A stretch of DNA of 11,700 nt from Smithellaceae bacterium (lineage in GTDB: Bacteria > Desulfobacterota > Syntrophia > Syntrophales > JAQULV01). Both the position numbers and the translations under genes were made by a program. Below are positions 1-6,631 of the stretch, one piece after another. The stretch spans positions 1-11,700 of the forward strand of contig JAQULV010000010.1 of NCBI GenBank assembly GCA_028718405.1, read 5' to 3'. The notes beneath the pieces were generated by a model, which worked only from the letters and a program-made list of their open reading frames with translations, was not told the origin of the DNA and searched no databases. How positions within the stretch are numbered: position 1 is the stretch's first letter; each line of letters begins with the position of its first letter.

Positions 1-108
1 ATGGGAACAGAGGGTGGGAATCTCGATGCCGTTGGCACGGGCCACCTCCAGTACGGTCTGTCCCTTCTCGCCCTCAACCTTCTTACCGTCAATGATAAAA
101 TTCACCAT
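1..108 (-). CDS. N-terminus of a [2Fe-2S] ferredoxin-domain redox subunit (HndD/HydA, NuoG or FdhA type), cut by the window edge
   Basis: Only the first 36 codons are present; the gene continues beyond position 1. They read [16 protein letters not shown] and end in the IPTLCSH motif, whose cysteine is the first ligand of the plant-type [2Fe-2S] cluster at the N-terminus of NADP-reducing [FeFe]-hydrogenase HndD/HydA, complex I NuoG and NAD-linked formate dehydrogenase alpha. The catalytic domain that would tell these apart lies outside the window. I chose the ATG at 108 because TAGGAA sits about 6 nt ahead of it; an in-frame ATG at 114 is closer to that site. The gap from the NuoF-like gene is 3 to 9 bp, so it is the next gene of the same operon and probably the catalytic or electron-output subunit of that complex. 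Confidence 0.8.
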   Translation of the reverse strand, partial: MVNFIIDGKKVEGEKGQTVLEVARANGIEIPTLCSH

Positions 109-117
109 GGTCATTTC

Positions 118-2028
118 CTATTCTACCTTTATTGCGCCGAATTTACAGGCTTCCAGACAGGCACCGCATTTGATGCAGAGCTTCTTATTGATCTTGTGTG
201 TCTTCTTCTTCTCGCCGGTCGCCGCCTTAGTGGGACACACCTTGGCGCACCGCATACAGCCCGTGCACTTGTCCTTAAGGACACTGTAGGTGATGAGCGG
301 CTTGCACACTCCGGCCGGGCAGCGCTTCTCTTTGATGTGGGCGTCGTACTCGTCGCGGAAATACTTGATCGTGGAAAGCACGGGGTTCGGAGCGCTCCCG
401 CCCAGGGCACAAAGCGACCCGTCGATGATCGCCTGCGACATGGACTGCAGAAGCTCCACATCCCCTTCCTTGCCCTTGCCCTTGCAGATGTCTTCCAAGA
501 TGTCGCGCATCCTCTTCACGCCTTCGCGGCAGGGGACGCACTTCCCGCAGGATTCGGACTCCAGAAATTCGATGAAGTAGCGGGCGATATCGACCATGCA
601 GGTCTTGTCGTCCATGACAATCATGCCGCCGGAGCCCATCATGGAGCCGGCCTTGGACAGTTCGTCGTAGGTAACGGGAAGACTTCCCAGCTTCGCGGGG
701 ATGCAGCCGCCCGAGGGACCGCCCGTCTGGACGGCCTTGAATTTGCGCCCGCCGGGGATCCCGCCGCCGATGTCGTTGACGATCTCTTTCAGAGGAATTC
801 CCATGGGAACTTCGACGAGCCCCACGTTCTTGACGTTGCCGACGAGCGAGAAGACCTTCGTCCCCGTCGATTCCTTCGAGCCGATCCCGGCGAACCACTT
901 ACCGCCGCGGGCGATGACCACCGGCACATTGGCCCAGGTCTCGACGTTGTTAAGGTTCGAGGGCCGGTTCCAGAGGCCGTGCTCGACGGTGTGGATGTAC
1001 TTGGCCCGGGGCTCGCCGGCCTTCCCTTCCAGGGAGGCCATCAGCGCCGTGGACTCGCCGCATACGAAGGCGCCGGCGCCCTTGGCGATCCGGATGTCGA
1101 AATCGAAGCCGCTTCCGAAGATGTTCTTACCGAGGAAGCCGTTAGCCCTTGCCTGCTCGATGGCCTTGGAAAGGTTCGCCACGGCCAGCGGATATTCGTT
1201 TCTCACGTAGATGAAGCCCTCGTGGGCCCCCACGGCATAGGCGCCGATGATCATCCCTTCGAGGACGGAGTGGGGATCGCCCTCCATGACGCTTCTATCC
1301 ATGTAGGCACCGGGGTCGCCCTCGTCGCCGTTGCAGATGACGTACTTGATGTCGCCTTCGGCCTCCCGGCAGGAGCGCCACTTGACGCCCGTGGGGAACC
1401 CGCCGCCACCGCGGCCTCTGAGCCCCGAGGCGATCACGTCGTCGATGAGCTTGTCGGGTTTCTGGGTGAGTGCCTTCGCCAGAGCGCTGTAGCCGCCCCG
1501 GGCGATGTACTCGTCGATATTCTCGGGATCGATGATTCCGCAGTTGCGGGTCGCGATCTTGATCTGCTTCTTGTAGAAGGGAACCTCGTTGATCTCCGGG
1601 ATCTCCTTCAACTCCTTGGGAAGAGCGCCTTTGACGAACTTGATCTTCTCGCCGGTGATGAGCGATTGTTCGCCGTCGGTACGATAGAAGGGGCGGATCG
1701 GCTCCAACGTCCCCTTAGCGATCTCGTCCATGAGCTGCGGAACTTTCGCGGCCGTCACCATGGCGTAAGACAGACGGGGCTTCCCCGGCGCCATCACGTC
1801 GATCAGCGGCTCCATGCAGTCCATGCCCATACTTCCCGTCTTGGTCAGCAGGATGGAGAGCTTTCTCTTTTTGATCTCGGCGGCCAGGGCGTCGTAGACC
1901 CCCTGGGCCCCGGAGGCGATGCCGCTGGTAGACATGCCCACGGTGATCTTTATCTTGGCGGGAATCAGCGTGCTGAGCCCTTTCTTTGCCGCCTTGTCCA
2001 AGGCTTCCCTTGTGTTGATCTTACTCAC
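118..2028 (-). CDS. NuoF/HndC/HydB-type NADH-binding flavin iron-sulfur subunit
   Basis: 636 aa. Predicted NADH:acceptor diaphorase subunit (FMN, several FeS clusters), cytoplasmic, of an HndABCD, HydABC or NAD-formate dehydrogenase type complex. Layout: thioredoxin-like domain about 1-110; NADH/FMN domain about 150-430 with the glycine-rich motif at 204-217 (LRGRGGGGFPTG region), CNGDEGDPGAYMDR at 232-245 and GAGAFVCGEST at 318-327; SLBB-like region about 400-460; N3-type [4Fe-4S] with C494, C497, C500 and C540; CPAGVC at 570-575; C-terminal two-cluster ferredoxin with C588, C591, C594, C598 and C618, C621, C624, C628. This extended C-terminus is seen in HndC/HydB and not in standard complex I NuoF. 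The start is GTG, with GGGAGG 4 nt upstream. Odd: the cysteines expected in the N-terminal domain are mostly replaced (S35, S66, D70; C71 is shifted by one), so that cluster is probably missing. It lies 12 bp after the NuoE-like gene. Confidence 0.93.
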   Translation of the reverse strand: MSKINTREALDKAAKKGLSTLIPAKIKITVGMSTSGIASGAQGVYDALAAEIKKRKLSILLTKTGSMGMDCMEPLIDVMAPGKPRLSYAMVTAAKVPQLMDEIAKGTLEPIRPFYRTDGEQSLITGEKIKFVKGALPKELKEIPEINEVPFYKKQIKIATRNCGIIDPENIDEYIARGGYSALAKALTQKPDKLIDDVIASGLRGRGGGGFPTGVKWRSCREAEGDIKYVICNGDEGDPGAYMDRSVMEGDPHSVLEGMIIGAYAVGAHEGFIYVRNEYPLAVANLSKAIEQARANGFLGKNIFGSGFDFDIRIAKGAGAFVCGESTALMASLEGKAGEPRAKYIHTVEHGLWNRPSNLNNVETWANVPVVIARGGKWFAGIGSKESTGTKVFSLVGNVKNVGLVEVPMGIPLKEIVNDIGGGIPGGRKFKAVQTGGPSGGCIPAKLGSLPVTYDELSKAGSMMGSGGMIVMDDKTCMVDIARYFIEFLESESCGKCVPCREGVKRMRDILEDICKGKGKEGDVELLQSMSQAIIDGSLCALGGSAPNPVLSTIKYFRDEYDAHIKEKRCPAGVCKPLITYSVLKDKCTGCMRCAKVCPTKAATGEKKKTHKINKKLCIKCGACLEACKFGAIKVE

Positions 2029-2032
2029 GTTG

Positions 2033-2038
2033 CCTCCC
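2033..2038 (-). promoter_or_regulatory. Shine-Dalgarno site supporting the GTG start of the NuoF-like gene
   Basis: GGGAGG reads toward the GTG at 2028 with a 4-nt spacer. No ATG lies nearby in frame; the next methionine, M32, would delete part of the N-terminal domain. Confidence 0.7.
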
Positions 2039-2040
2039 TA

Positions 2041-2526
2041 TCACATTTCCTTATATGTCTTTAAGACCTTGGGAATCTCATCCTGGGTCAGAAAAGCATG
2101 GATATTGCCGCCGATGCGAACGACCGGCGCCAGCGAGCAGCAGCCCAGGCACCGCACCTGCTCCAGCGTGAAGAGCTCGTCTTTGGTGGTATCGCCGCAG
2201 GCGATGTCGAGCTCGCGCTCCAGCTTCTCCAGGAGGTTGAAGCCGCCCTTCACGTGACAGGCCGTACCGGCGCACACCTCGATGAGATGTTTGCCCTGGG
2301 GTTTAAGGCTGAAGGCGTTGTAAAAGGTCGCCACTTCGTAGATGCGGCTGACGGGAACCGCCAACTTCTCGGCCACGTAAGTGAGGGCGTCCTTCGGCAG
2401 GTAACGGCAGGCATCCTGGATATCCTGGAGAACGGCAATCAGCGCCGTCTTGTCGCCTTTGTACTTATCGACGATTGCCTTGATCTTCTTATCCACGGTT
2501 TCGGTCTTGGTTGCAGTCTTCTTCAT
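2041..2526 (-). CDS. NuoE/HndA/HydC-type [2Fe-2S] thioredoxin-like subunit
   Basis: 161 aa from the ATG at 2526 (MKKTATKTET...). The family carries one thioredoxin-fold [2Fe-2S] cluster and pairs with the NuoF-type subunit in complex I, HndABCD hydrogenase, HydABC and NAD-formate dehydrogenases. A helical N-terminal part (about 10-65, including DACRYLP and VATFYNAF) precedes the thioredoxin-like domain. All four ligands are present: C85 and C90 (CAGTAC), C126 and C130 (CLGCC, just before SLAP). The reading frame stays open upstream to 2589, but that extension overlaps porB, and AAGGTGA about 8 nt before the 2526 ATG supports the shorter start. The gene follows porB after 29 bp and precedes the NuoF-like gene by 12 bp, so it should be cotranscribed with both. 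The name HndA, HydC or NuoE depends on the partner complex, which is not settled here. Confidence 0.93.
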   Translation of the reverse strand: MKKTATKTETVDKKIKAIVDKYKGDKTALIAVLQDIQDACRYLPKDALTYVAEKLAVPVSRIYEVATFYNAFSLKPQGKHLIEVCAGTACHVKGGFNLLEKLERELDIACGDTTKDELFTLEQVRCLGCCSLAPVVRIGGNIHAFLTQDEIPKVLKTYKEM

Positions 2527-2555
2527 TCTTTCATCACCTTGAATTATCTCTGGCT

Positions 2556-3521
2556 CTACTTGGCAAGCTCGTCCCAGGACTTGGAGCACTTGATCTTGTT
2601 CTGGAGCTTCTTATACTCGAGGATCACGCGGTCCTGGATGATCTTGATCTGATCGGGCGTCAGGTGGCGGAAACGTCCCTGGGGCTTCAAGTAGTCTTCC
2701 ACGGGACGGAGCTTCTCCGGCGGATCGATGGTCATCCGGTACTTGCCTTTCTCGACCTCGTAGAGCGGGAAGACGCCCGTCTCGACGGCCAGCCTCCCCA
2801 GCTTGATGCACTCTTCCGACTTGGCCCGCCAGCCGGTGGGACAGACGGAGAAGCAGTGGATATAGGTAGGTCCTTTGATCTTTCGCGCCTTCTTCACCTT
2901 CTCGATGAAATCCAGCGGGTAGCTGTGACAGGCCGTGGCGACGTAGGCCAGGTTGTGGCCCACCATGATCTCGGGGAGGTTCTTCTTCCAGGTCTTGTTG
3001 CCGAAGGAGGCCTTACCGGCAGGGGCAGTCGTCGTCGAAGCCCCGAAGGGGGTGGCGCTGGAGCGCTGGATGCCCGTGTTCATGTAGGCTTCGTTATCGA
3101 AGCATACGTAGAGCATATCGTGCCCCCTCTCCATGGCACCGGAGAGGGCCTGCAGACCGATATCGGCCGTCCCGCCGTCGCCGCCGATGGCGACTGTCTT
3201 TACATAACGGTCGGCGATCTTCCCTTTGCGGCGCAGGGCGGTGAGACCCGCTTCAACGCCGGAGCCGACAGCCGCGGCGTTCGGGAAGGCGACGTGTATC
3301 CAGGGAAGTTTCCAGGCCGTTGTGGGGTAGAGGGTCGAGATGACCTCCATGCAGCCCGTGGCATTGGCGATGACCGTGTCCTTGCCTAAGGCCTTGCACA
3401 TCTGCCTGATGGCCAGCGCCTCGCCGCAGCCCTGACAGGCGCGGTGTCCGGCGCAGAAGTATTCTTCCTTGTCGACCAGACGCGGCGCGAATATATCAAA
3501 GTTTTCGACTAGTGCCTTCAT
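2556..3521 (-). CDS. porB: Pyruvate:ferredoxin oxidoreductase, beta subunit (TPP and [4Fe-4S] binding)
   Basis: 321 aa. Holds thiamine diphosphate and the proximal [4Fe-4S] cluster of POR, which converts pyruvate, CoA and oxidised ferredoxin to acetyl-CoA, CO2 and reduced ferredoxin in the cytoplasm. Visible motifs: HRACQGCGEALA (cluster cysteines C29 and C32), ATGC with C57, CPTGW with C227, and the TPP/Mg2+ motif running from GGDGG (113-117) to DNEAYMNTG (142-150). The run NEAYMNTGIQRS is typical of pyruvate enzymes rather than 2-oxoglutarate or branched-chain oxoacid enzymes. The ATG shares one base with the porA stop (TAATG), with GAGGGA just upstream, so translation is probably coupled to porA. 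It is followed 29 bp later by the NuoE-like gene. Substrate specificity is inferred from motifs. Confidence 0.95.
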   Translation of the reverse strand: MKALVENFDIFAPRLVDKEEYFCAGHRACQGCGEALAIRQMCKALGKDTVIANATGCMEVISTLYPTTAWKLPWIHVAFPNAAAVGSGVEAGLTALRRKGKIADRYVKTVAIGGDGGTADIGLQALSGAMERGHDMLYVCFDNEAYMNTGIQRSSATPFGASTTTAPAGKASFGNKTWKKNLPEIMVGHNLAYVATACHSYPLDFIEKVKKARKIKGPTYIHCFSVCPTGWRAKSEECIKLGRLAVETGVFPLYEVEKGKYRMTIDPPEKLRPVEDYLKPQGRFRHLTPDQIKIIQDRVILEYKKLQNKIKCSKSWDELAK

Positions 3522-4696
3522 TATTCCCTCACTCCATAATATTCATAGGCTTCCGCTGGCATCTTCTTCGTAGCCTCGGCGGCTCTTTTCATCATGTCCA
3601 CGAAATCGGAGATGGTCAGATCGCGGCCGCCCAGACCGATCAGGTAGTTTACAATCTTGGGGCGGTTGGGCTCGTCGTAGAGCGCCGCCTTCACCTCGCC
3701 GCAGACGGGACCGCCGGGGCCGCCGAAAGATACGGCGCGGTCGGTAACGACCAGGACCTTGGCGTTCTTGGTCAGCTTCTTCAGTTCCTCAAAGGGGAAG
3801 GGTCTCCAGAGTTTCAGCTTCAAAAGCCCGGCCTTGACGCCGTGCTTGCGCAGCTCGTTGATGGCGATCTCGGCCGTCTCTCCCATGGAGCCCATCGTAA
3901 GCATGAGCACCTCGGCGTCCTCGGCCCGATGGGCTTCGATGGGTTCGTACTTCCGGCCGAACTGCTTTTCCCAGTCCTTCCAGACCTGGGCGATGATCTT
4001 GCGCGAAGCGGCCATGGCCATGTCTTTAGCCTTCAGGGCCTCGGCGTAGAACTCGGGCATCGCCAGCGTCCCCATGGATACGGGCGTATCGGGATGGACC
4101 ATGGCGTAGGGTTTGTAAGCGGGGAGGAACTTGTCGACCTCCTCCTGCTCGGGCATAAGGATGGGCTCCACCATGTGGGTGAGCTGGAAGCCGTCCATGT
4201 TGACGTTCACGGGGAGCATCACGTCTCTGTGTTCGCCGATCTTGAAGGCCTGGATCGTCATGTCGACTACTTCCTGGCCGTTCTGAGCGAAAAGGGAAAT
4301 CCAGCCCGTGTCGCGTTCGTGCATGATGTCGGTGTGGTCGTTCCAGATGTTCAGCGGTCCCGAGACGGCGCGGTTGGCGATGATCATGACGATGGGGAGC
4401 CGCATGGCCGAAGCGATGGGCAGCACCTCGTGCATGTACATGAGCCCCTGGGAGCTGGTCGCCGTGACGACCCGGGCGCCGGTGCCCGCTGCACCGATGG
4501 CGGAGCTCAGGGCGGAGTGCTCGGATTCCACCGTGATGAACTCGGCGTCGATCCGGCCGTCGGCGACGATATCGGAGAGGTGCTCGGCCACGTGGGACTG
4601 GGGCGTGATGGGATAGACGGCTGCCACGTCGAACCGGCACAGCGCGGCCGCCTCCGCGGCGGCGATAGCTACTTCCATTCCTATGCGCTTCGACAT
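3521..4696 (-). CDS. porA: Pyruvate:ferredoxin oxidoreductase, alpha subunit
   Basis: 391 aa, normal for the alpha chain of heterotetrameric POR. It contributes the pyrimidine-binding half of the TPP site and the substrate pocket. Visible: YPITPQSHVAEH at 28-39, whose threonine (T31) matches the catalytic threonine of the family; VESEHSALSSAIGAA at 56-70 with the glutamates of the TPP-activating region; TSSQGLMYMHE at 80-90; and NRAVSGPLNIWNDH at 108-121, in which R109 matches the arginine that holds the pyruvate carboxylate in characterised PORs. A C-terminal transketolase-like domain (about 250-360) contains TDRAVSFGGPGG. The ATG at 4696 lies 3 bp after the porD stop, and its ribosome site (GAGGAGG) is inside the last porD codons. 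The stop overlaps the porB start by one base. Confidence 0.96.
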   Translation of the reverse strand: MSKRIGMEVAIAAAEAAALCRFDVAAVYPITPQSHVAEHLSDIVADGRIDAEFITVESEHSALSSAIGAAGTGARVVTATSSQGLMYMHEVLPIASAMRLPIVMIIANRAVSGPLNIWNDHTDIMHERDTGWISLFAQNGQEVVDMTIQAFKIGEHRDVMLPVNVNMDGFQLTHMVEPILMPEQEEVDKFLPAYKPYAMVHPDTPVSMGTLAMPEFYAEALKAKDMAMAASRKIIAQVWKDWEKQFGRKYEPIEAHRAEDAEVLMLTMGSMGETAEIAINELRKHGVKAGLLKLKLWRPFPFEELKKLTKNAKVLVVTDRAVSFGGPGGPVCGEVKAALYDEPNRPKIVNYLIGLGGRDLTISDFVDMMKRAAEATKKMPAEAYEYYGVRE

Positions 4697-4699
4697 GCC

Positions 4700-4990
4700 T
4701 CAGTCCTCCTCAACCATTTTGATCGCGCCGGGCCAGCACTCGTGGGCACAAATGCCGCAGCCCTTGCAGTAATTAAGGTCGGCCACGAAGTAGCCCTCCT
4801 CGTCCTCCTTGATGCACCCTTCAGGGCAGAATATGTAACAGATCCCGCACTTGATGCATTTCTCGTTCTGCCAGACGGGTTTCTGCGCCCGCCAGCTCCC
4901 CGTGTGGTACTCCCGGGAACTTCCCGGCCGGAAGACCATGCATCCGGGATTCATCTCTTTCCAAGTCTCTGGCCCCTTCTTGTCTGCCAT
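4700..4990 (-). CDS. porD: Pyruvate:ferredoxin oxidoreductase, delta subunit (2x[4Fe-4S] ferredoxin)
   Basis: 96 aa. A small ferredoxin-like chain that carries electrons from the beta-subunit cluster to external ferredoxin. An N-terminal arm of about 40 residues contains CMVFRPGSSREYHTGSWR, a pattern typical of PorD, and is followed by two [4Fe-4S] motifs: C45, C48, C51, C55 (CIKCGICYIFCP) and C75, C78, C81, C85 (CKGCGICAHECW). The second motif has Trp then Pro after its last cysteine rather than the usual Pro directly; this is a mild variation and all ligands are intact. The start is ATG at 4990 with GAGGT about 6 nt upstream. The gap to porC is 18 bp and to porA 3 bp. Confidence 0.95.
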   Translation of the reverse strand: MADKKGPETWKEMNPGCMVFRPGSSREYHTGSWRAQKPVWQNEKCIKCGICYIFCPEGCIKEDEEGYFVADLNYCKGCGICAHECWPGAIKMVEED

Positions 4991-5008
4991 ATCTTACCTC
5001 GATCAGGG

Positions 5009-5560
5009 TTATTTATAATTTAACTTAACTTCTTTGTGGGCCCTCTGCAGGGCATTCATATTCTTCTGGGCGATCCGGCCGAAACGGTGCTCGATGGGTC
5101 CTTTGACCGAATCGAGTTTAACCACGTTCGTAACCTTGATGAGCGCCCCCAGCATCGTCGTATTGGTAATCGGTACCCCCAGCTCCTGCCTGGCAATACC
5201 CAGGGCGTCGACGGTAGCAATCTTGCCGCTATAGTTTAAGAGCTTCGCGAGCTCTTTGGCGGACCTCGTGGTATTCACGATCAGGACGCCATCGGGCTTC
5301 AGACCTTCCGTCACGTTGACGAGGCTTATGAGGCTCTCGTCCAGGACGACGACTACGTCGGGGTTATAGATACCGGAGCGGAGCTTGATCTGATGGTCGT
5401 CTACGCGGTTGAAGGCCGTAACGGGCGCCCCGCGTCTCTCCGGGCCGAAGCTCGGAAATCCTTGGGCGAACTTGCCTTCTTCAATGGCCGCCAGGGCAAG
5501 CATCTCCACGGAGGTTACCGCCCCCTGACCGCCTCTTCCATGCCATCTTACCTCTATCAT
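5009..5560 (-). CDS. porC: Pyruvate:ferredoxin oxidoreductase, gamma subunit
   Basis: 183 aa, the usual size for the gamma chain (PorC/PorG), which belongs to the domain family that binds CoA in fused PORs. It begins MIEVRWHGRGGQGAVTSVEM, the hallmark HGRGGQG turn, followed by SFGPERRGAPVTAF at 37-50. First gene of the operon: the frame opens at ATG 5560 behind GGGGAG with a 7-nt spacer, and a candidate promoter lies further upstream. The order gamma-delta-alpha-beta is that of the separate-subunit PORs of Thermotoga and archaea, unlike the single-chain enzyme known from several sulfate reducers. All four subunits look intact and in frame. Confidence 0.95.
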   Translation of the reverse strand: MIEVRWHGRGGQGAVTSVEMLALAAIEEGKFAQGFPSFGPERRGAPVTAFNRVDDHQIKLRSGIYNPDVVVVLDESLISLVNVTEGLKPDGVLIVNTTRSAKELAKLLNYSGKIATVDALGIARQELGVPITNTTMLGALIKVTNVVKLDSVKGPIEHRFGRIAQKNMNALQRAHKEVKLNYK

Positions 5561-5602
5561 TTAGATTCTCCCCGTTTTCGTTCCTTCCCGATTGGTTAAA
5601 CC

Positions 5603-5616
5603 TAATTCAGGAATTA
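5603..5616. promoter_or_regulatory. 14-bp dyad in the por leader, possible operator
   Basis: TAATTC-AG-GAATTA is a perfect 6-bp inverted repeat with a 2-bp centre. It sits about 45 bp upstream of the porC start and just downstream of the candidate -10 element, a normal place for a repressor site. No regulator gene is nearby, and an AT-rich dyad this short can occur by chance. Confidence 0.3.
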
Positions 5617-5626
5617 AGTGTGAATG

Positions 5627-5653
5627 CTTATCCAATTCGTAATTTTCTGTCAA
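5627..5653 (-). promoter_or_regulatory. Candidate sigma-70-type promoter of the por operon
   Basis: On the minus strand a perfect -35 hexamer TTGACA (5653-5648) is followed after 15 bp by GATAAG (5632-5627), which matches 4 of 6 bases of TATAAT. Transcription would start near 5620, giving a leader of about 60 nt before porC. The surroundings are AT-rich compared with the flanking genes. The spacer is shorter than the ideal 17 bp. Confidence 0.4.
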
Positions 5654-5751
5654 CAGATATTTCGCGCAATCCCCTCCCCCCTGGGACTTACAGGCATACC
5701 GGCCCTTCCGAAAGGTCTCTCTCGGCGCAAGCGGACGGGGCGAACCATGCT

Positions 5752-5780
5752 TGTCATTCCGGGCTTGACCCGGAATCCGG
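5752..5780 (+). repeat. REP-like palindromic repeat, copy A
   Basis: Begins with a GTCATTCC-type end and closes in GGAATCC. Its core is a perfect 8-bp stem (ATTCCGGG at 5756-5763 with CCCGGAAT at 5769-5776) around a 5-nt loop. It shares its ends with three other copies nearby. Confidence 0.6.
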
Positions 5781-5797
5781 TCTTTATATTCAGTGCG

Positions 5798-5870
5798 CTG
5801 GATTCCCGCCCCAGTTTATCCCCCGGATCAAGTCCGGGGCAGGCTCTGCGCAGACAGGGGCGGGAATGAC
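5798..5870 (-). repeat. REP/MITE-like palindromic repeat, copy B, with nested hairpins
   Basis: Read on the minus strand it starts GTCATTCCCGCC and ends GGAATCCAG. An outer perfect 11-bp inverted repeat (5802-5812 with 5857-5867) encloses an inner perfect 7-bp stem (5821-5827 with 5833-5839, 5-nt loop). It is the longest copy and is in opposite orientation to the others. Confidence 0.65.
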
Positions 5871-5878
5871 TCTAAATA

Positions 5879-5905
5879 GTCACACCCGCGAAAGCGGGTA
5901 TCCAG
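5879..5905 (+). repeat. REP-like palindromic repeat, copy C
   Basis: GTCACACCCGC, a GAAA loop, then GCGGGTATCCAG. It forms a 6-bp stem (5884-5889 with 5894-5899) capped by a GAAA tetraloop. Only 8 bp separate it from copy B. Confidence 0.6.
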
Positions 5906-5993
5906 ACCGCATCCAGGCGCCTTTTCGTTTGACAGCGACACTGATCTTATGACAGGGAAGAGACGAACCCAACACTCACCATTCGGGAGGGGA

Positions 5994-6590
5994 ATGAAGG
6001 TATCCGTTATCCTTGCACATCCGGACAAAAGGAGTTTCAACCGCACCATTGCCGAGACGGCTGTCGTTGAGCTGCGCCAAGCCGGTCACAGCGTAAGCTT
6101 CCATGACCTTTACGAAGAAGGATTTGATCCCATCCTTCCGGCATCTGAAATTCCTGCCCAAGCACCCTGCTCGTCCTCAATCGACCAACATTGCCAAGAG
6201 ATCGCAGAGGCCGAGGGCATCGTGATCGTCCACCCGAACTGGTGGGGGCAGCCGCCCGCCATTCTCAAGGGTTGGGTGGACCGGGTGATCCGTCCGGGAG
6301 TGGCCTACAATTTTCTCGAAGGAGATAGCGGCGAAGGTGTTCCGGCGGGACTGCTCAAGGCCAAGGCCGCCATCGTTTTCAACACCTCTAATACTCCTGC
6401 CGAGCGCGAGCGGGCCGTCTTCGGCGATCCGCTGGAGACGATCTGGAAGAACTGCATCTTCGGTCTGTGCGGCGTGAAAGATGTCAGACGCGAAGTGTTC
6501 AGCGTGGTCGTGACCAGCACGGAAGCACAACGGCAGAAATGGCTGGCGCAGGTCAGGGACCTTGTCATGCGTTGTTTTCCCGCACGTTGA
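5994..6590 (+). CDS. NAD(P)H oxidoreductase/quinone reductase, flavodoxin-like fold (Flavodoxin_2 family)
   Basis: 198 aa from the ATG at 5994, chosen because GGGAGGGG lies directly ahead and the product then begins MKVSVILAHPDKRSFN, the first beta-strand and FMN/FAD phosphate loop of the family; an earlier in-frame ATG (5949) adds 15 residues without family character. The motif HPNWWGQPPAILKGWVDRV (80-98) corresponds to the flavin-ring and dimer region of NQO1/MdaB/KefF-type enzymes, and NTSNTP (130-135) to the next loop. The family makes soluble homodimers that transfer two electrons from NAD(P)H to quinones or other acceptors; the physiological substrate is unknown. It is the only plus-strand gene in the window, is convergent with the fumarase genes and divergent from por, and has palindromic repeats on both sides. 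It looks like a single-gene transcription unit, perhaps inserted into an older arrangement. Confidence 0.85.
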   Translation: MKVSVILAHPDKRSFNRTIAETAVVELRQAGHSVSFHDLYEEGFDPILPASEIPAQAPCSSSIDQHCQEIAEAEGIVIVHPNWWGQPPAILKGWVDRVIRPGVAYNFLEGDSGEGVPAGLLKAKAAIVFNTSNTPAERERAVFGDPLETIWKNCIFGLCGVKDVRREVFSVVVTSTEAQRQKWLAQVRDLVMRCFPAR

Positions 6591-6631
6591 GTGAACAGAA
6601 GAAATAGGGGTTCTTAAATGATTCAGACGTT

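Larger units (their letters stand above)
5561..5993. other. 433-bp intergenic region between divergent porC and the plus-strand oxidoreductase
   Basis: No credible gene is seen here. The porC-proximal part (5561-5660) is AT-rich and holds the candidate promoter and dyad. The middle (about 5660-5745) is unremarkable. The stretch 5750-5905 is filled by three palindromic repeat copies. Near the oxidoreductase there is a TTGACA at 5929-5934 facing that gene, but no good -10 element at the right distance, so I do not call a promoter there. Confidence 0.6.

Noticed and set aside
1..2064. A 687-codon open frame on the plus strand opposite the NuoF-like gene
   Set aside because: It lies antisense to a gene with clear cluster and NADH motifs. 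Its product has no recognisable domains and is rich in His, Asp and Gly as expected from the complement of GC-biased codons. No ribosome site supports it.
2527..2589. Upstream extension of the NuoE-like protein (21 residues)
   Set aside because: It overlaps the end of porB and has no ribosome site, whereas the ATG at 2526 has a good one and gives a typical family N-terminus.
3512..5023. A 503-codon open frame on the plus strand opposite porA and porD
   Set aside because: It spans several well-supported genes in antisense and shows the same composition artefact. PorA and PorD motifs are unmistakable on the other strand.
2556..5560. 2-Oxoglutarate or branched-chain oxoacid:ferredoxin oxidoreductase
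   Set aside because: The separate 96-aa delta subunit, NRAVSGPLNIWNDH in alpha and NEAYMNTGIQRS in beta point to the pyruvate enzyme.
5749..5930. Possible CRISPR array or riboswitch in the palindrome-rich stretch
   Set aside because: The copies differ in length and orientation and have no regular spacers. The hairpins match REP/MITE-like repeats better than any known riboswitch core.
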